Positions 43,559 to 53,328 of a stretch of 64,000 nucleotides of DNA are shown here, piece by piece. Position 1 is the first letter of the stretch. Each line of letters begins with the position of its first letter. The DNA lies in NCBI GenBank assembly GCA_017456605.1, contig JAFTJA010000008.1, forward strand, positions 1 through 64,000, in the 5' to 3' direction. The notes beneath the pieces were generated by a model. It was not told the origin of the DNA. It was given only the letters and a program-made list of their open reading frames with translations, and did no database searches. A program made the translations under genes and the position numbers. The DNA is from Clostridia bacterium (GTDB taxonomy: Bacteria > Bacillota > Clostridia > Monoglobales > Monoglobaceae).

Positions 43559-44734
43559 ATGAGATTTGAACTAATTAAAGAATTTCTTGACAGATTGACC
43601 GCTTGGAGAATTCCTGGTGCGGCAATAGTTTTGAAACAAGGCGGAAAGGAAATATTCAAGTATAGTGCCGGCTATGCAGATCTTGAGAATAAGATTCCAA
43701 TGACAGGTGAAGAAACACTTAATATGTATTCTTGTTCAAAAGTTGTGACGGTTGTTTCAGCACTTCAGCTCTTGGAAAGGGGAATCTTTCTGCTTGATGA
43801 CCCTCTGTATGCTTTCATTCCTGAATTTAAGGATATGTATGTAAAGAATGAAAACGGTGAGATAGTAAAAGCGGAAAACCCAATAACAATGCGTCACCTT
43901 TTCACAATGTCAGCAGGATTTAGCTATGACCTTGATAGTGAAGGACTTAGTCGTGCTAAAGAATGGACAAACGGCAAGATGGACACTTTAGACGCGATAA
44001 AAGGTCTTGCTACAGAGCCACTTCATTTTCAGCCGGGAAGCCGTTGGGAATACAGTCTTTGTCATGATGTTTTGGCTGCAGCTGTTGAGGTTATTTCAGG
44101 CAAAAAATTCAGTGAATATGTAAGAGAAAATATTTTTGCTCCGCTTGGTATTACGGATATTTCTTACACTCGTCCACAAAGTGTAAAAGATAAAATCGCA
44201 GAGCAGTATGAGTTCATACCCAATGAAATATGTGACAAAAACGACATACTATTCCCAACTCCAAGCGGTGATGGTTGTTGGAAAAATATTGGAAAAGATG
44301 TTATGTATCAGCTTGGCGAAAACTATGAAAGTGGCGGTGCAGGTCTTGTGATTTCTGTTCCTGATTATTCAAAGTTTGCGGATGCAATGGCGCATTTTGG
44401 CAAGTGCCCCAACGGCGAGAGAATTCTGTCAAAGGGAGGTGTGAGACTTCTTCGTGAAGATCAACTCACTCCTTACGGTATACCCGGTTTTGACTGGCCG
44501 CATCTCCCAGGTTATACATATGGTCTTGGGGTAAAGAAAATGTCGAATATTGCCCAGGGTGGAACAATCGGAACAACCACTGAATTTGGTTGGGATGGTG
44601 CTGCTGGCTCTGTTGCACTTATTGATCCTGAAAATGAATTTTCAGTATTTTATTCACAGCATCTGATGAATTGCCAGGGTCCGATTATTAAAAACAGAGT
44701 AAGAAATGTGGTTTATGCGGCAATGAATTTATAA
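43559..44734 (+). CDS. Serine hydrolase of the beta-lactamase class C family
   Basis: A 391-residue protein of the beta-lactamase/transpeptidase-like family without a signal peptide. The catalytic SCSK (SxxK with Ser in YSCSKVVT) and the YSLCHD region (YxN position altered) are visible, and the C-terminal FGWDGAAGS replaces KTG. Family members are esterases, DD-peptidases or amidases. The location after the uronate genes may mean that it releases a substrate for them, but a cytosolic esterase is equally possible. RBS weak (TTAAGGG). Confidence 0.83.
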   Translation: MRFELIKEFLDRLTAWRIPGAAIVLKQGGKEIFKYSAGYADLENKIPMTGEETLNMYSCSKVVTVVSALQLLERGIFLLDDPLYAFIPEFKDMYVKNENGEIVKAENPITMRHLFTMSAGFSYDLDSEGLSRAKEWTNGKMDTLDAIKGLATEPLHFQPGSRWEYSLCHDVLAAAVEVISGKKFSEYVRENIFAPLGITDISYTRPQSVKDKIAEQYEFIPNEICDKNDILFPTPSGDGCWKNIGKDVMYQLGENYESGGAGLVISVPDYSKFADAMAHFGKCPNGERILSKGGVRLLREDQLTPYGIPGFDWPHLPGYTYGLGVKKMSNIAQGGTIGTTTEFGWDGAAGSVALIDPENEFSVFYSQHLMNCQGPIIKNRVRNVVYAAMNL

Positions 44735-44760
44735 AATTCAGTGAATAAGCCGATAAACAC

Positions 44761-44789
44761 TTGATTTTTGGCGAAAAATGTTATATAAT
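44761..44789 (+). promoter_or_regulatory. Promoter of guaB
   Basis: TTGATT (44761-44766) and TATAAT (44784-44789) with a 17-base spacer. Confidence 0.75.
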
Positions 44790-44827
44790 ATTTTGATATA
44801 AAATACAGCAGATAGGAGAATTTGAAA

Positions 44828-46336
44828 ATGGCGTACTATTTTAATGAACCTTCACATACTTTCAGTGAATATTTGCTTGTTCCGGGTTATTCATCAGCGG
44901 AATGTATGACAAGCAATGTAAGCTTAAAAACACCCCTTGTAAAATTTAAAAAGGGTGAAGAGCCTGCTATAACCATGAATATACCGATGGTTTCTGCAAT
45001 TATGCAGTCGGTTTCAGGTGAAAAATTGGCTGTTGCCCTTGCAAAAGAGGGTGGAGTTTCATTTATTTATGGCTCACAAAGTATCGAAGACGAAGCTGCG
45101 ATGGTGAGACGTGTTAAAAATCACAAGGCGGGTTTTGTGGCAAGTGATTCAAACATCAGACCGGACCAGACCTTGGCAGAGCTTTTGGAGCTTCGTGCAA
45201 AATCGGGACACAACACTGTTGCAGTGACCGAAGACGGCACAGCAGAGGGTGTGCTTTTGGGCATTGTTACACCTCGCGACTATCGTGTAAGCCGTATGGA
45301 CCCAAATACAAAGATTGAAGAGTTTATGACGCCTTTTTCAAAGCTTATATATGCACCTGAAGGCACAAGCCTTAAGGAGGCAAACGATATTATCTGGGAC
45401 AACAAGCTCAACTCACTTCCTATAGTTGATGCAAAGCAAAGACTTGTGGCTTTTGTTTTCAGAAAGGACTATGACGCTCACAAAGAAAACCCAATGGAGC
45501 TTCTTGATAGTTCAAAGAGATATGTTGTTGGTGCGGGCATTAACACCCGTGACTATGAAGAAAGAGTTCCGGCGCTTATTGAAGCAGGTGCAGATGTTCT
45601 TTGTATTGACTCATCTGAGGGCTTTTCAGAATGGCAGGCAAGAACTCTCAAATTTATTCGGGACAAGTACGGCGACAGCGTGAAGGTTGGTGCCGGAAAC
45701 GTGGTTGACCGTGAGGGCTTTATGTTTTTGGCAGAAGCCGGTGCTGACTTCATCAAAATCGGTATTGGCGGCGGCTCAATCTGTATCACTCGTGAACAAA
45801 AGGGTATAGGCAGAGGTCAGGCAACAGCTGTTCAGGAGGTTGCAGCGGCAAGAGACGAATATTTTGAAAAGACAGGAATTTATATTCCCATCTGTTCTGA
45901 CGGTGGTATTGTTCATGACTATCACATTACCCTTGCTCTTGCAATGGGCTCAGACTTTGTGATGCTGGGCAGATATTTTGCAAGATTTGATGAAAGTCCA
46001 TCAAATAAAGTATCAGTGAATGGAAACTATATGAAAGAATACTGGGGCGAAGGCTCTGCCCGTGCAAGAAACTGGCAGAGATATGATATGGGCGGTGCTC
46101 AGAAGCTTTCTTTTGAAGAGGGCGTTGATTCATACGTTCCATATGCCGGAAGCCTCAAGGATAACGTTGCACTCACCCTCAACAAGGTTAAGTCCACCAT
46201 GTGCAACTGTGGTGTTCTCAGTATTCCTGAACTTCAGAAGAATGCAAAAATGACCTTGGTTTCTGCAACAAGTATAGTAGAGGGTGGCGCTCATGACGTT
46301 GTTCTTAAAGAAAAAAGCGTTAGCACTGCAAAATGA
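44828..46336 (+). CDS. guaB: Inosine-5'-monophosphate dehydrogenase
   Basis: IMP to XMP oxidation, rate-limiting step of guanine nucleotide synthesis. At 502 residues the protein has the catalytic barrel split by a CBS pair (about residues 95-205: [22 protein letters not shown]). The IMP loop [13 protein letters not shown] carries the nucleophile Cys, and [18 protein letters not shown] follow. The [11 protein letters not shown] loop differs from the common GVGVPQ flap. The start is the ATG at 44828 after AGGAG. Its stop overlaps the next gene by 4 bases. Confidence 0.94.
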   Translation: MAYYFNEPSHTFSEYLLVPGYSSAECMTSNVSLKTPLVKFKKGEEPAITMNIPMVSAIMQSVSGEKLAVALAKEGGVSFIYGSQSIEDEAAMVRRVKNHKAGFVASDSNIRPDQTLAELLELRAKSGHNTVAVTEDGTAEGVLLGIVTPRDYRVSRMDPNTKIEEFMTPFSKLIYAPEGTSLKEANDIIWDNKLNSLPIVDAKQRLVAFVFRKDYDAHKENPMELLDSSKRYVVGAGINTRDYEERVPALIEAGADVLCIDSSEGFSEWQARTLKFIRDKYGDSVKVGAGNVVDREGFMFLAEAGADFIKIGIGGGSICITREQKGIGRGQATAVQEVAAARDEYFEKTGIYIPICSDGGIVHDYHITLALAMGSDFVMLGRYFARFDESPSNKVSVNGNYMKEYWGEGSARARNWQRYDMGGAQKLSFEEGVDSYVPYAGSLKDNVALTLNKVKSTMCNCGVLSIPELQKNAKMTLVSATSIVEGGAHDVVLKEKSVSTAK

Positions 46337-46752
46337 AACGCACAGTTTATAGGATAAACGGGGTTCACCCGCTTCATCCAAACGGAAGTCTGGTTTTTTG
46401 TGACAACTGCGAAAAGATTGTCGGCAGTATAAACGAGCGTGGATATAACTATATCAACATTGGTCTTATTTGCACCTGTGGAAACTATGGCAAAATTGAA
46501 ATAATCAAAGGCGGACACGAAAACGACATCACAAAAAGTGTCAACAAAATGCCAAAGACCAGGCTGAATGTGAATCTTTGCCGGAAATGCGACAGACCGC
46601 TGTTTCAAATTACAGAAAGCCGCGTAAAAAGTTATTCATTTTATGCAGAGTGCGTTTGCGGAGAAAAATATGACCGAAAAGTTACCTTTGACAAACGACT
46701 TGGCGAAACACTTAAAGAATATTCAAGAATAAAGAAAACCTTGCAGCCATAA
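46333..46752 (+). CDS. Zinc-ribbon protein coupled to guaB
   Basis: A 139-residue protein with four CxxC or CxC motifs ([32 protein letters not shown]), in a double zinc ribbon arrangement. It begins by ATGA overlap with the guaB stop, so it is translated from the same mRNA. The function is unknown; a zinc-sensing or RNA-binding part is possible. Terminator follows. Confidence 0.78.
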   Translation: MKRTVYRINGVHPLHPNGSLVFCDNCEKIVGSINERGYNYINIGLICTCGNYGKIEIIKGGHENDITKSVNKMPKTRLNVNLCRKCDRPLFQITESRVKSYSFYAECVCGEKYDRKVTFDKRLGETLKEYSRIKKTLQP

Positions 46753-46771
46753 GGCTGCAAGGTTTTTTGCT
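46742..46771. terminator. Terminator between convergent genes
   Basis: AACCTTGCAGCC pairs with GGCTGCAAGGTT across ATAA, then TTTTG. Its left arm is the last codons of the zinc-ribbon gene. Confidence 0.85.
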
Positions 46772-46779
46772 CCCTAAAA

Positions 46780-47349
46780 CTATTTGTTAAGAATCAGAAT
46801 TTCATCAAAGGGCCGTTTTGGCACATTGATTTTTTTGTTGTCATCCTCAAAGTATTTTACGCTGTCCACAAATTCACAAGCCTCGCTTTCCTGTGCAGGA
46901 TACCCAAGGGCAAGAAGATAAAGGAGAGAAAAACGCTCTTTATCCAGGGAAAGTACCTCCATAATGGGCTCTCTTGAAAGAGCACCTATCCAGCAGCTTG
47001 CGATGCCTTTTTCAAGGGCACCAAGCATCATTGACGTCACAGCAGCACCGGCTTCAACCTCAAAGGAATCCTTGATGGTTTTGTCACCCAAAACGGCAAT
47101 GAATGCGGTGGGCCGTTCGTCTTTCTTTGGTGCTCCGTCAGGGAGATAGCCTGCCCATTTCGTGTGAGGGAAAATCTCGTCACACAAATCTTTGTCGCAG
47201 ATCACCGCAAATTTAAGTGGCTGCAGATTTGCCGGGTATGCGGCAAGTCTTGCGTATTCAACCAGCTCCAGAATGTATTTTTTATCAAGAGGTTCTTGCG
47301 TGAATTTTCTGATTGTTCGGCGCTTTTTCAGTGCTTCTGAAATATTCAT
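46780..47349 (-). CDS. Nitroreductase family protein
   Basis: A 189-residue FMN-dependent nitroreductase-like enzyme. The N-terminal ISEALKKRRTIRKFTQEPL binds FMN phosphate, and GAAVTSMMLGALEKGIASCWIGAL is the central family helix. The start is the ATG at 47349 after AAAGGAA; a longer frame begins inside the upstream gene. Substrate unknown. Confidence 0.88.
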   Translation of the reverse strand: MNISEALKKRRTIRKFTQEPLDKKYILELVEYARLAAYPANLQPLKFAVICDKDLCDEIFPHTKWAGYLPDGAPKKDERPTAFIAVLGDKTIKDSFEVEAGAAVTSMMLGALEKGIASCWIGALSREPIMEVLSLDKERFSLLYLLALGYPAQESEACEFVDSVKYFEDDNKKINVPKRPFDEILILNK

Positions 47350-47375
47350 AAAATCATTCCTTTCAAAGCTCGGCA

Positions 47376-48215
47376 TCAGCCGACAATATCCGCCTTTTCC
47401 ACAGCATAATAATAGTAAAGATACTGCTGAGCTACGCCGCCAAAGCTGCCAAAAGTTTTTTCCGCAAATGAGGCAATATCTTTTTCGTCAACGCCGTAAA
47501 GGTCAGAAAGAATACGTTTTATCCAAACATCCTGAGGGAACGTTTTGTACCTACCCAAAGCGAAAAGAAGAACGCAGTCTGCAACCTTGCTGCCAACGCC
47601 GTTTATTTTCATAAGAGCGGCCTTTGCATCTTTGTCATTCATTGTCTTGATTTCATCAAGAGAGATTTCACCGGATGCCACTTTTTTTGCGGCATCAAGA
47701 ATATATTTATCCCGAAAACCCGCACGAATGATCTTGAGGTCATCAACGGTCAATTTTGATAAAACCTCAGGAGTTGGAAAACCGTAAAAGATTTTATTCT
47801 CAAATTCGATTTTTTCGCCAAAATTCTCGCACAGTGCCGAAACAATCTTTTTTATTCTCGGAATGTTGTTATTTGCAGAAATAATAAAGGTGACAATGGT
47901 TTCCCAAAGGTCTTGCCGGAGAATTCTTATTCCGCGGCCTTTTTCGATGGAGGGACGAAGAATTTCGTTTTTCCAAAGAGTTTCTTCAATTACGTTATAA
48001 TCGCTTGAAAAGCTCAAATATCTGCTCCAGAAAATGAGGTCGGGGTTTGAGCTTTCAAGATAGATGGTGTTTTCATCGTGATAATACATCTTTGCAGCAT
48101 AATTTCCCACAACGCCCCAGAAGGTACCATCTTCGTCTTTTTCCCAACGGAAACACTGACCGCAAAGAAAGGTTTCATCGAGGCTTAGGTGGTCGATGTT
48201 ATAAAGCTTTATCAT
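47376..48215 (-). CDS. ogg: 8-oxoguanine DNA glycosylase
   Basis: A 279-residue base excision repair glycosylase/lyase of the Ogg1 type. The N-terminal LDETFLCGQCFRW and the helix-hairpin-helix-GPD motif GVGSKVADCVLLFALG with its catalytic Lys and the PQDVWIKR Asp are clear. It removes 8-oxoguanine from DNA. RBS AAAGGA. The next gene in the same direction (nitroreductase) starts 26 bases after its stop. Confidence 0.92.
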   Translation of the reverse strand: MIKLYNIDHLSLDETFLCGQCFRWEKDEDGTFWGVVGNYAAKMYYHDENTIYLESSNPDLIFWSRYLSFSSDYNVIEETLWKNEILRPSIEKGRGIRILRQDLWETIVTFIISANNNIPRIKKIVSALCENFGEKIEFENKIFYGFPTPEVLSKLTVDDLKIIRAGFRDKYILDAAKKVASGEISLDEIKTMNDKDAKAALMKINGVGSKVADCVLLFALGRYKTFPQDVWIKRILSDLYGVDEKDIASFAEKTFGSFGGVAQQYLYYYYAVEKADIVG

Positions 48216-48231
48216 ATATTGTCAATCCTTT

Positions 48232-49038
48232 CTAGGATTTTGAAATCAGGGATTTAATAAATACGTTTATGTTTTTTGCAATAATAGAGGTGCTGTTTTC
48301 AACCGCCTCGCCCAAAATGGTTTGAATCCCGGCGGTAACACTGGGAATATCGCAAGGATAACGAAGGGATATTTCAACAGAAATATCTATATATCCGTTT
48401 ATGTCAGAATGGCTCTGGATTTTAAAAATTTCTGCAACCTCCGGAATTTGCGAAAGTTCATAGCGACAGATTTCCGCAATAACTTTCGGGGAAATCCGAA
48501 AGCTTCCAAGATAGCTGTAAGTAGGCCGCATAACTGTTTTTTCAAGAGAAAGGTCTCGCTTTTCAGGGATAATAAGTGAATTCAAAAAATACCCAGAAAA
48601 CTGTTTTTTCACTTCAAAAACAGGAGCAGGAATAATATGCTTCCCGTGCTTTTCGCGCATTTGTTTTGCTGTACTTATCTCATCGGGTGTGGCAAGCTCT
48701 TCAATCAAAAAAATTCTTTCGGGCTTTGGCAATTCAAGCCGTGAGACAATTTCAAAAATCATACGGTCGGATGTTCCAAGAACGAGAACAGAGACTACTC
48801 CGTGTTTTTTGATTGCCTCTCTTATGCCAAGGGCGTGCCTGTCATCTGCAAAAATTGCAGACTTGACAGACGCCATTTTTGTTTTTTCGTGCTTTGCAGA
48901 TTTTCCGGCAAGAATTTTGTTGCCGGAAATAAGAAGACCGTCATCAATGATGGCCTCGATGTTATGTTCACGGGCGAGCTCGGTGCATTGATAGCTTTTG
49001 CCCGTACCTGATTTTCCAACAAGGGCGAAAACACGCAT
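48232..49038 (-). CDS. P-loop NTPase with C-terminal Asp23/Gls24-like domain
   Basis: A 268-residue protein. The N-terminal half is a P-loop domain with LVGKSGTGKS at residues 6-15 and a SVLVLGTSD Walker B-like strand. The C-terminal half (about residues 175-265) resembles the Asp23/Gls24 alkaline-shock domain (ISPKVIAEICRYELSQIPEV and YIDISVEISL). The combination is not one I know. The start overlaps neighbour spacing with rex by only 4 bases, so it is in the rex transcript. The function is unknown. Confidence 0.8.
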   Translation of the reverse strand: MRVFALVGKSGTGKSYQCTELAREHNIEAIIDDGLLISGNKILAGKSAKHEKTKMASVKSAIFADDRHALGIREAIKKHGVVSVLVLGTSDRMIFEIVSRLELPKPERIFLIEELATPDEISTAKQMREKHGKHIIPAPVFEVKKQFSGYFLNSLIIPEKRDLSLEKTVMRPTYSYLGSFRISPKVIAEICRYELSQIPEVAEIFKIQSHSDINGYIDISVEISLRYPCDIPSVTAGIQTILGEAVENSTSIIAKNINVFIKSLISKS

Positions 49039-49042
49039 AAAA

Positions 49043-49681
49043 TCAAACCTCGTTTTTGTTTTTTTCGGAAATTTTGTAGCAAAGCCTCATAAGGCTGTCA
49101 CCCAGGTGGATGTTTTCAAGCACGGTGTCTTCTTTCTTTGAAAGCTCTGCATAAGAAAAGTTGAGAAATGCCTTTATGCCAAGGTCATAAAGCTCGTTTG
49201 CTACCTGATTGGCAACAGCTCTGGGAACAGAAAGTATCGCCATAGTGGGGGCTTCTGCTTCGATGAATGACTTGACTTCCTTATAATCCAAAACGGTAAG
49301 GTCCTGAACTTTCATACCGATTTTCTGAGGGTCAGTATCAAAAATCCCCACAAGGTTGAAACCGCGTTTTTCAAAGTTGGTGTTTCGGGTGAGAGCGTGA
49401 CCGATGTTACCCACGCCCACAAGGATTGCTTTGTATTTGAAATTAAGGCCAAGGATTTTTGCAATTTCTCCGTAAAGATACTCCACGTTATATCCATATC
49501 CCTGTTGACCGAAACCGCCGAAACAGTTGAGGTCCTGACGTATCTGTGAAGCAGTTATTCCCATGCGCTGACTGAGTTCCTTTGAGGATATTCTCTCAAT
49601 TCCCAAAGTAATCAGCTCGCCAAGGTATCTGTAATACCTGGGCAGGCGCTTGATAACTGATGATGATACAGGTTTTTCCAT
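49043..49681 (-). CDS. rex: Redox-sensing transcriptional repressor Rex
   Basis: A 212-residue NADH/NAD+ sensing repressor: N-terminal winged HTH (PRYYRYLGELITLGIERISSKELSQRMGITASQIRQDL) and a Rossmann domain with VGVGNIGHAL. It represses fermentation genes when NADH is low. RBS CGGAGG. It lies just downstream of icd and may be transcribed from it. Likely targets in the window include nfnAB or the acn-icd genes, not proved. Confidence 0.95.
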   Translation of the reverse strand: MEKPVSSSVIKRLPRYYRYLGELITLGIERISSKELSQRMGITASQIRQDLNCFGGFGQQGYGYNVEYLYGEIAKILGLNFKYKAILVGVGNIGHALTRNTNFEKRGFNLVGIFDTDPQKIGMKVQDLTVLDYKEVKSFIEAEAPTMAILSVPRAVANQVANELYDLGIKAFLNFSYAELSKKEDTVLENIHLGDSLMRLCYKISEKNKNEV

Positions 49682-49716
49682 TAGATTTCCTCCGTTTTTT
49701 ATGCTTAAGCGAAAAA

Positions 49717-50928
49717 TTAAAGCATTGCTTTGAGTGTGTCTCCTACTGCAAGTAAAAATTCTTCAGTGTTAACTTTCTTCTTGTTTTCAAGGTTTGAAAG
49801 AAGATAAAGGTCTCCTGTCATTATTCCGTCTTCGATGGTTTTTATGGTAGCTTTTTCAAGCTTTTCGGCAAAGTCACAAAGGCCCGCAAGCCCGTCAAGC
49901 TCGCCTCTTTTGCGAAGTGCACCGGTCCATGCGAAAAGGGTCGCCACACTGTTTGTAGAGGTTTCTTCGCCTTTCAAGTGCTTGTAATAATGACGCTGAA
50001 CAGTGCCGTGAGCGGCTTCATATTCATAAGTTCCGTCGGGTGATACCAGAACCGAAGTCATCATAGCAAGGCTTCCGTAAGCTGTTGCCACCATATCTGA
50101 CATAACGTCGCCGTCATAGTTTTTGCACGCCCAGATATAACCGCCGTCCGAGCGTACAACACGGGCAACAGCATCATCAATGAGGGTGTAGAAATATTCG
50201 ATACCTGCCGCCTCAAACTTCTCTTTGTATTCAGCTTCAAATGTTTCGCTAAAGATATCCTTGAATCTGTGGTCATATTTTTTTGAAATGGTGTCTTTTG
50301 TTGCAAACCAGATGTCCTGCTTGGTGTCAAGGGCATAGTTGAAGCAGCAACGGGCAAAGCTTCCGATTGACTGGTCAATGTTGTGAAGACCCTGAATAAT
50401 ACCGCCGCTTTCGCCAAATTCGTGAATAGTTTGACGGATTTCCTTTCCGTCTTTGTCGGTGCAGACAAGTTCACACTTTGAACCTGCAGCAACCTGCATC
50501 TCGGTGTTTTTATAAACATCGCCGTAAGCATGACGGGCAATGGTGATGGGCTTTGTCCATGTGGGAATGTAGGGGGTGATACCCTTTACAATAATCGGGG
50601 CACGGAAAACGGTGCCGTCAAGGATTGCACGGATTGTGCCGTTTGGTGATTTCCACATTTCTTTGAGGTTATATTCCTTTACGCGTTCTGCGTTTGGAGT
50701 GATGGTTGCACATTTAACTGCAACACCGTATTTTTTTGTGGCATATGCCGAATCAAAGGTAACCTTGTCATCTGTTTCGTTTCTGTATTCAAGACCCAAA
50801 TCGTAATATTCTGATTTCAGGTCAACATAAGGAAGAATAAGAATGTCTTTTATCATCTTCCAGATTATTCTTGTCATTTCGTCCCCGTCCATCTCAACGA
50901 GGGGTGTGGTCATTTTGATTTTTTCCAT
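49717..50928 (-). CDS. icd: Isocitrate dehydrogenase (NADP+)
   Basis: A 403-residue enzyme of the homodimeric (eukaryote-like) NADP-IDH group. The N-terminal [24 protein letters not shown], and [14 protein letters not shown] motifs are clear. With acn upstream it makes 2-oxoglutarate for glutamate. RBS AAAGGAA. It follows acn by 24 bases, so they share a transcript. Confidence 0.96.
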   Translation of the reverse strand: MEKIKMTTPLVEMDGDEMTRIIWKMIKDILILPYVDLKSEYYDLGLEYRNETDDKVTFDSAYATKKYGVAVKCATITPNAERVKEYNLKEMWKSPNGTIRAILDGTVFRAPIIVKGITPYIPTWTKPITIARHAYGDVYKNTEMQVAAGSKCELVCTDKDGKEIRQTIHEFGESGGIIQGLHNIDQSIGSFARCCFNYALDTKQDIWFATKDTISKKYDHRFKDIFSETFEAEYKEKFEAAGIEYFYTLIDDAVARVVRSDGGYIWACKNYDGDVMSDMVATAYGSLAMMTSVLVSPDGTYEYEAAHGTVQRHYYKHLKGEETSTNSVATLFAWTGALRKRGELDGLAGLCDFAEKLEKATIKTIEDGIMTGDLYLLSNLENKKKVNTEEFLLAVGDTLKAML

Positions 50929-50952
50929 TTTGTATTTTCCTTTCCTTAAACG

Positions 50953-52887
50953 TTATTTGGAGTTTTCTCTTGTGTAGTTAAGCAGGCCGCCGGCTTTTAT
51001 CATTGCGCGCTGACGCTCGGATAAGTCAACCTTTACCTTGAAATCAAAGCCTTTGGTGACATTTGTGATTGTGAGCTCATCTGCATTTGAAATAACATTA
51101 TCAAGGTCAGACATTTTGAGCTCGTCCATCTGGTCTATCTTGTCATAATCAGCTTCGTCCAAGAAGGTAAGGGGAATGATACCCGCGTTTATGAGGTTTG
51201 CCATATGAATTCTGGCAAAGGATTTTACGATTACCGCCTTAACGCCAAGATAAAGAGGAGCAAGTGCCGCGTGCTCACGTGATGAGCCCTGGCCGTAGTT
51301 CAAGCCGCCGACGATAATGCTCTTTCCAAGCTCCAAAGCACGGCTGGGGAACTTTTCGTCGCAGACTGTGAAGCAGTGCTCAGAAATCTTTGGAATGTTT
51401 GAACGGAGAGGAAGAATTTTTGCACCTGCTGGCATAATGTGGTCTGTTGTGATGTTGTCACCGACCTTGAGACTGCACTTTGCTGTGATTTCGTCAGCCA
51501 TTGCATCGGATACAGGGAATGGCTTGATGTTTGGTCCTCTGAGGACTTCAACACTGTCCATTTCGCTTTCAGGTGCCGGAGGAACAACCATATTGTCGTT
51601 TATGGTGAAAACTTCGGGCAGTTCAAAGTCAGGCATATCACCTAAAGTTCTTGGGTCTGTCAGTACGCCACGAAGGGCAGAAGCTGCCGCAAGTTCAGGA
51701 GAAACAAGATAAATCTGTCCGTCCTTTGTGCCGCTGCGGCCTTCAAAGTTTCGGTTGAAAGTTCTCAGTGAAATTCCGCCGGAGTTGGGAGACTGTCCCA
51801 TGCCGATACATGGTCCGCAGGCGCTTTCCAAAATTCTTGCACCCGCATCAATCATATCAGAGAGTGCTCCACAGTCAGCCAGCATATTGAGAACCTGTTT
51901 TGAGCCCGGTGCGATTGAAAGTGAAACATCGGGGTGAACGGTCTTTCCTTTCAGAATATATGCAACTTTTAGCATATCAAGAAGTGAAGAGTTTGTGCAG
52001 GAACCGATACATACCTGGTCAATTTTCATTTCACCTATTTCGGCAACAGATTTCACGTTGTCGGGTGAATGAGGGCAGGCAGCAAGAGGAACAAGCTCGC
52101 TTAAGTTAATCTCAACAATTTCGTCATATACAGCATCGCTGTCAGCTGAGAGAGGGGTGAAGTCTTCTTCTCTTTGCTGTGCTTTTAAAAACTCACGGGT
52201 TATTTCGTCTGAGGGGAAAATTGAGGTTGTTGCACCAAGCTCTGCGCCCATATTGGTGATGGTGGCACGCTCAGGAACAGAAAGGGTTTTGACGCCTTCG
52301 CCGGTATATTCGATTATTTTTCCAACGCCGCCTTTCACAGAAAGACGTCTCAAAACTTCAAGGATTACGTCCTTTGCAGCAACCCAAGGGTTGAGCTTTC
52401 CGGTGAGGTTAACTTTTACAATCTTCGGGCAGGTGATATAGTATGTACCGCCGCCCATAGCAACAGCAACGTCCATACCGCCGGCGCCTATCGCAAGCAT
52501 ACCGATGCCGCCGCCTGTGGGTGTGTGGCTGTCAGAGCCTATAAGAGTTTTGCCGGGCTTGCCAAACCGTTCGAGGTGAACCTGGTGACAAATTCCGTTG
52601 CCCGGACGTGAAAAATATATTCCGTGTCTTTTGCAGACGCTGCCGATAAAGCGGTGGTCGTCTGCGTTTTCAAAGCCGCTTTGAAGCGTGTTGTGGTCAA
52701 TATATGCAACCGACTTTTCGGTTTTTACTCTGGGAACGCCCATAGCCTCAAATTCGAGGTAGGCCATTGTCCCGGTAGCGTCCTGAGTCAGTGTCTGGTC
52801 GATTTTGATACCAATTTCCCGGCCGACAATCATCTCTCCCGAAACCAGGTGGTTTTTAATAATCTTTTGTGCAAGTGTAAGTCCCAT
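50953..52887 (-). CDS. acn: Aconitate hydratase
   Basis: A 644-residue [4Fe-4S] aconitase. The cluster Cys lie in CIGSCTNSS and in SACGPCIGMGQ, and the substrate stretch SDSHTPTGGG and C-terminal swivel part (GGLNYGQGSSREHAAL) are complete. Citrate to isocitrate. I chose the ATG at 52887, 7 bases after GGAGG; the open frame extends 22 codons further up without RBS and across the promoter. Starts the acn-icd-rex direction group. Confidence 0.95.
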   Translation of the reverse strand: MGLTLAQKIIKNHLVSGEMIVGREIGIKIDQTLTQDATGTMAYLEFEAMGVPRVKTEKSVAYIDHNTLQSGFENADDHRFIGSVCKRHGIYFSRPGNGICHQVHLERFGKPGKTLIGSDSHTPTGGGIGMLAIGAGGMDVAVAMGGGTYYITCPKIVKVNLTGKLNPWVAAKDVILEVLRRLSVKGGVGKIIEYTGEGVKTLSVPERATITNMGAELGATTSIFPSDEITREFLKAQQREEDFTPLSADSDAVYDEIVEINLSELVPLAACPHSPDNVKSVAEIGEMKIDQVCIGSCTNSSLLDMLKVAYILKGKTVHPDVSLSIAPGSKQVLNMLADCGALSDMIDAGARILESACGPCIGMGQSPNSGGISLRTFNRNFEGRSGTKDGQIYLVSPELAAASALRGVLTDPRTLGDMPDFELPEVFTINDNMVVPPAPESEMDSVEVLRGPNIKPFPVSDAMADEITAKCSLKVGDNITTDHIMPAGAKILPLRSNIPKISEHCFTVCDEKFPSRALELGKSIIVGGLNYGQGSSREHAALAPLYLGVKAVIVKSFARIHMANLINAGIIPLTFLDEADYDKIDQMDELKMSDLDNVISNADELTITNVTKGFDFKVKVDLSERQRAMIKAGGLLNYTRENSK

Positions 52888-52924
52888 AAAAGTTGTCCTC
52901 CAAAAATAAACATAATACCTTAAT

Positions 52925-52953
52925 ATTTTATACAAAAATCCGTACTTTGTCAA
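52925..52953 (-). promoter_or_regulatory. Promoter of acn-icd
   Basis: On the minus strand, TTGACA (52948-52953) and TAAAAT (52925-52930), 17-base spacer. Confidence 0.7.
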
Positions 52954-53047
52954 GATTTAAGCAAAGCAAAAATAAACGATAAAAAAACTTCGGCAAAATG
53001 GAAAATTGTATAAGTTTTTGAAGTTTACATAATTGTTACAATTCACT

Positions 53048-53068
53048 TTATCCACAGAGTTATCCACA
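53048..53068 (+). promoter_or_regulatory. Two tandem DnaA boxes
   Basis: Two perfect TTATCCACA sequences (53048-53056 and 53060-53068) with a 3-base gap, in the non-coding stretch 52954-53328. This is the DnaA box consensus. The surrounding 370 bases are AT-rich with no gene. A replication origin is not suggested, because dnaA and dnaN are absent, but a DnaA-binding cluster is plausible. Confidence 0.6.
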
Positions 53069-53328
53069 GAAAGAACTGCCAATTTAAAAGAAAAAAGGGA
53101 TATTTTAACACTATTAAGAAAAAATTGTTAAATCGTGCTGTGGAAAGTTTTTCCTGAGTACATCATCTGGGCAAAAGAATGAGCCCATAAATTGTCTGCC
53201 GGGTGCATTGTGCAAAACGGTTTGGTTTTTTATTGAAAATTAAAAAATAATGTACTTGTTCATCAGCCTATTTTGTTGCTTTTAATATGGGCGAAACTGT
53301 TGATTTTGAGGAGGGCCTGTGATATAAT

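Noticed and set aside
52954..53328. Chromosomal origin of replication
   Set aside because: Only two DnaA boxes are present, and none of dnaA, dnaN, recF or gyrB is nearby.
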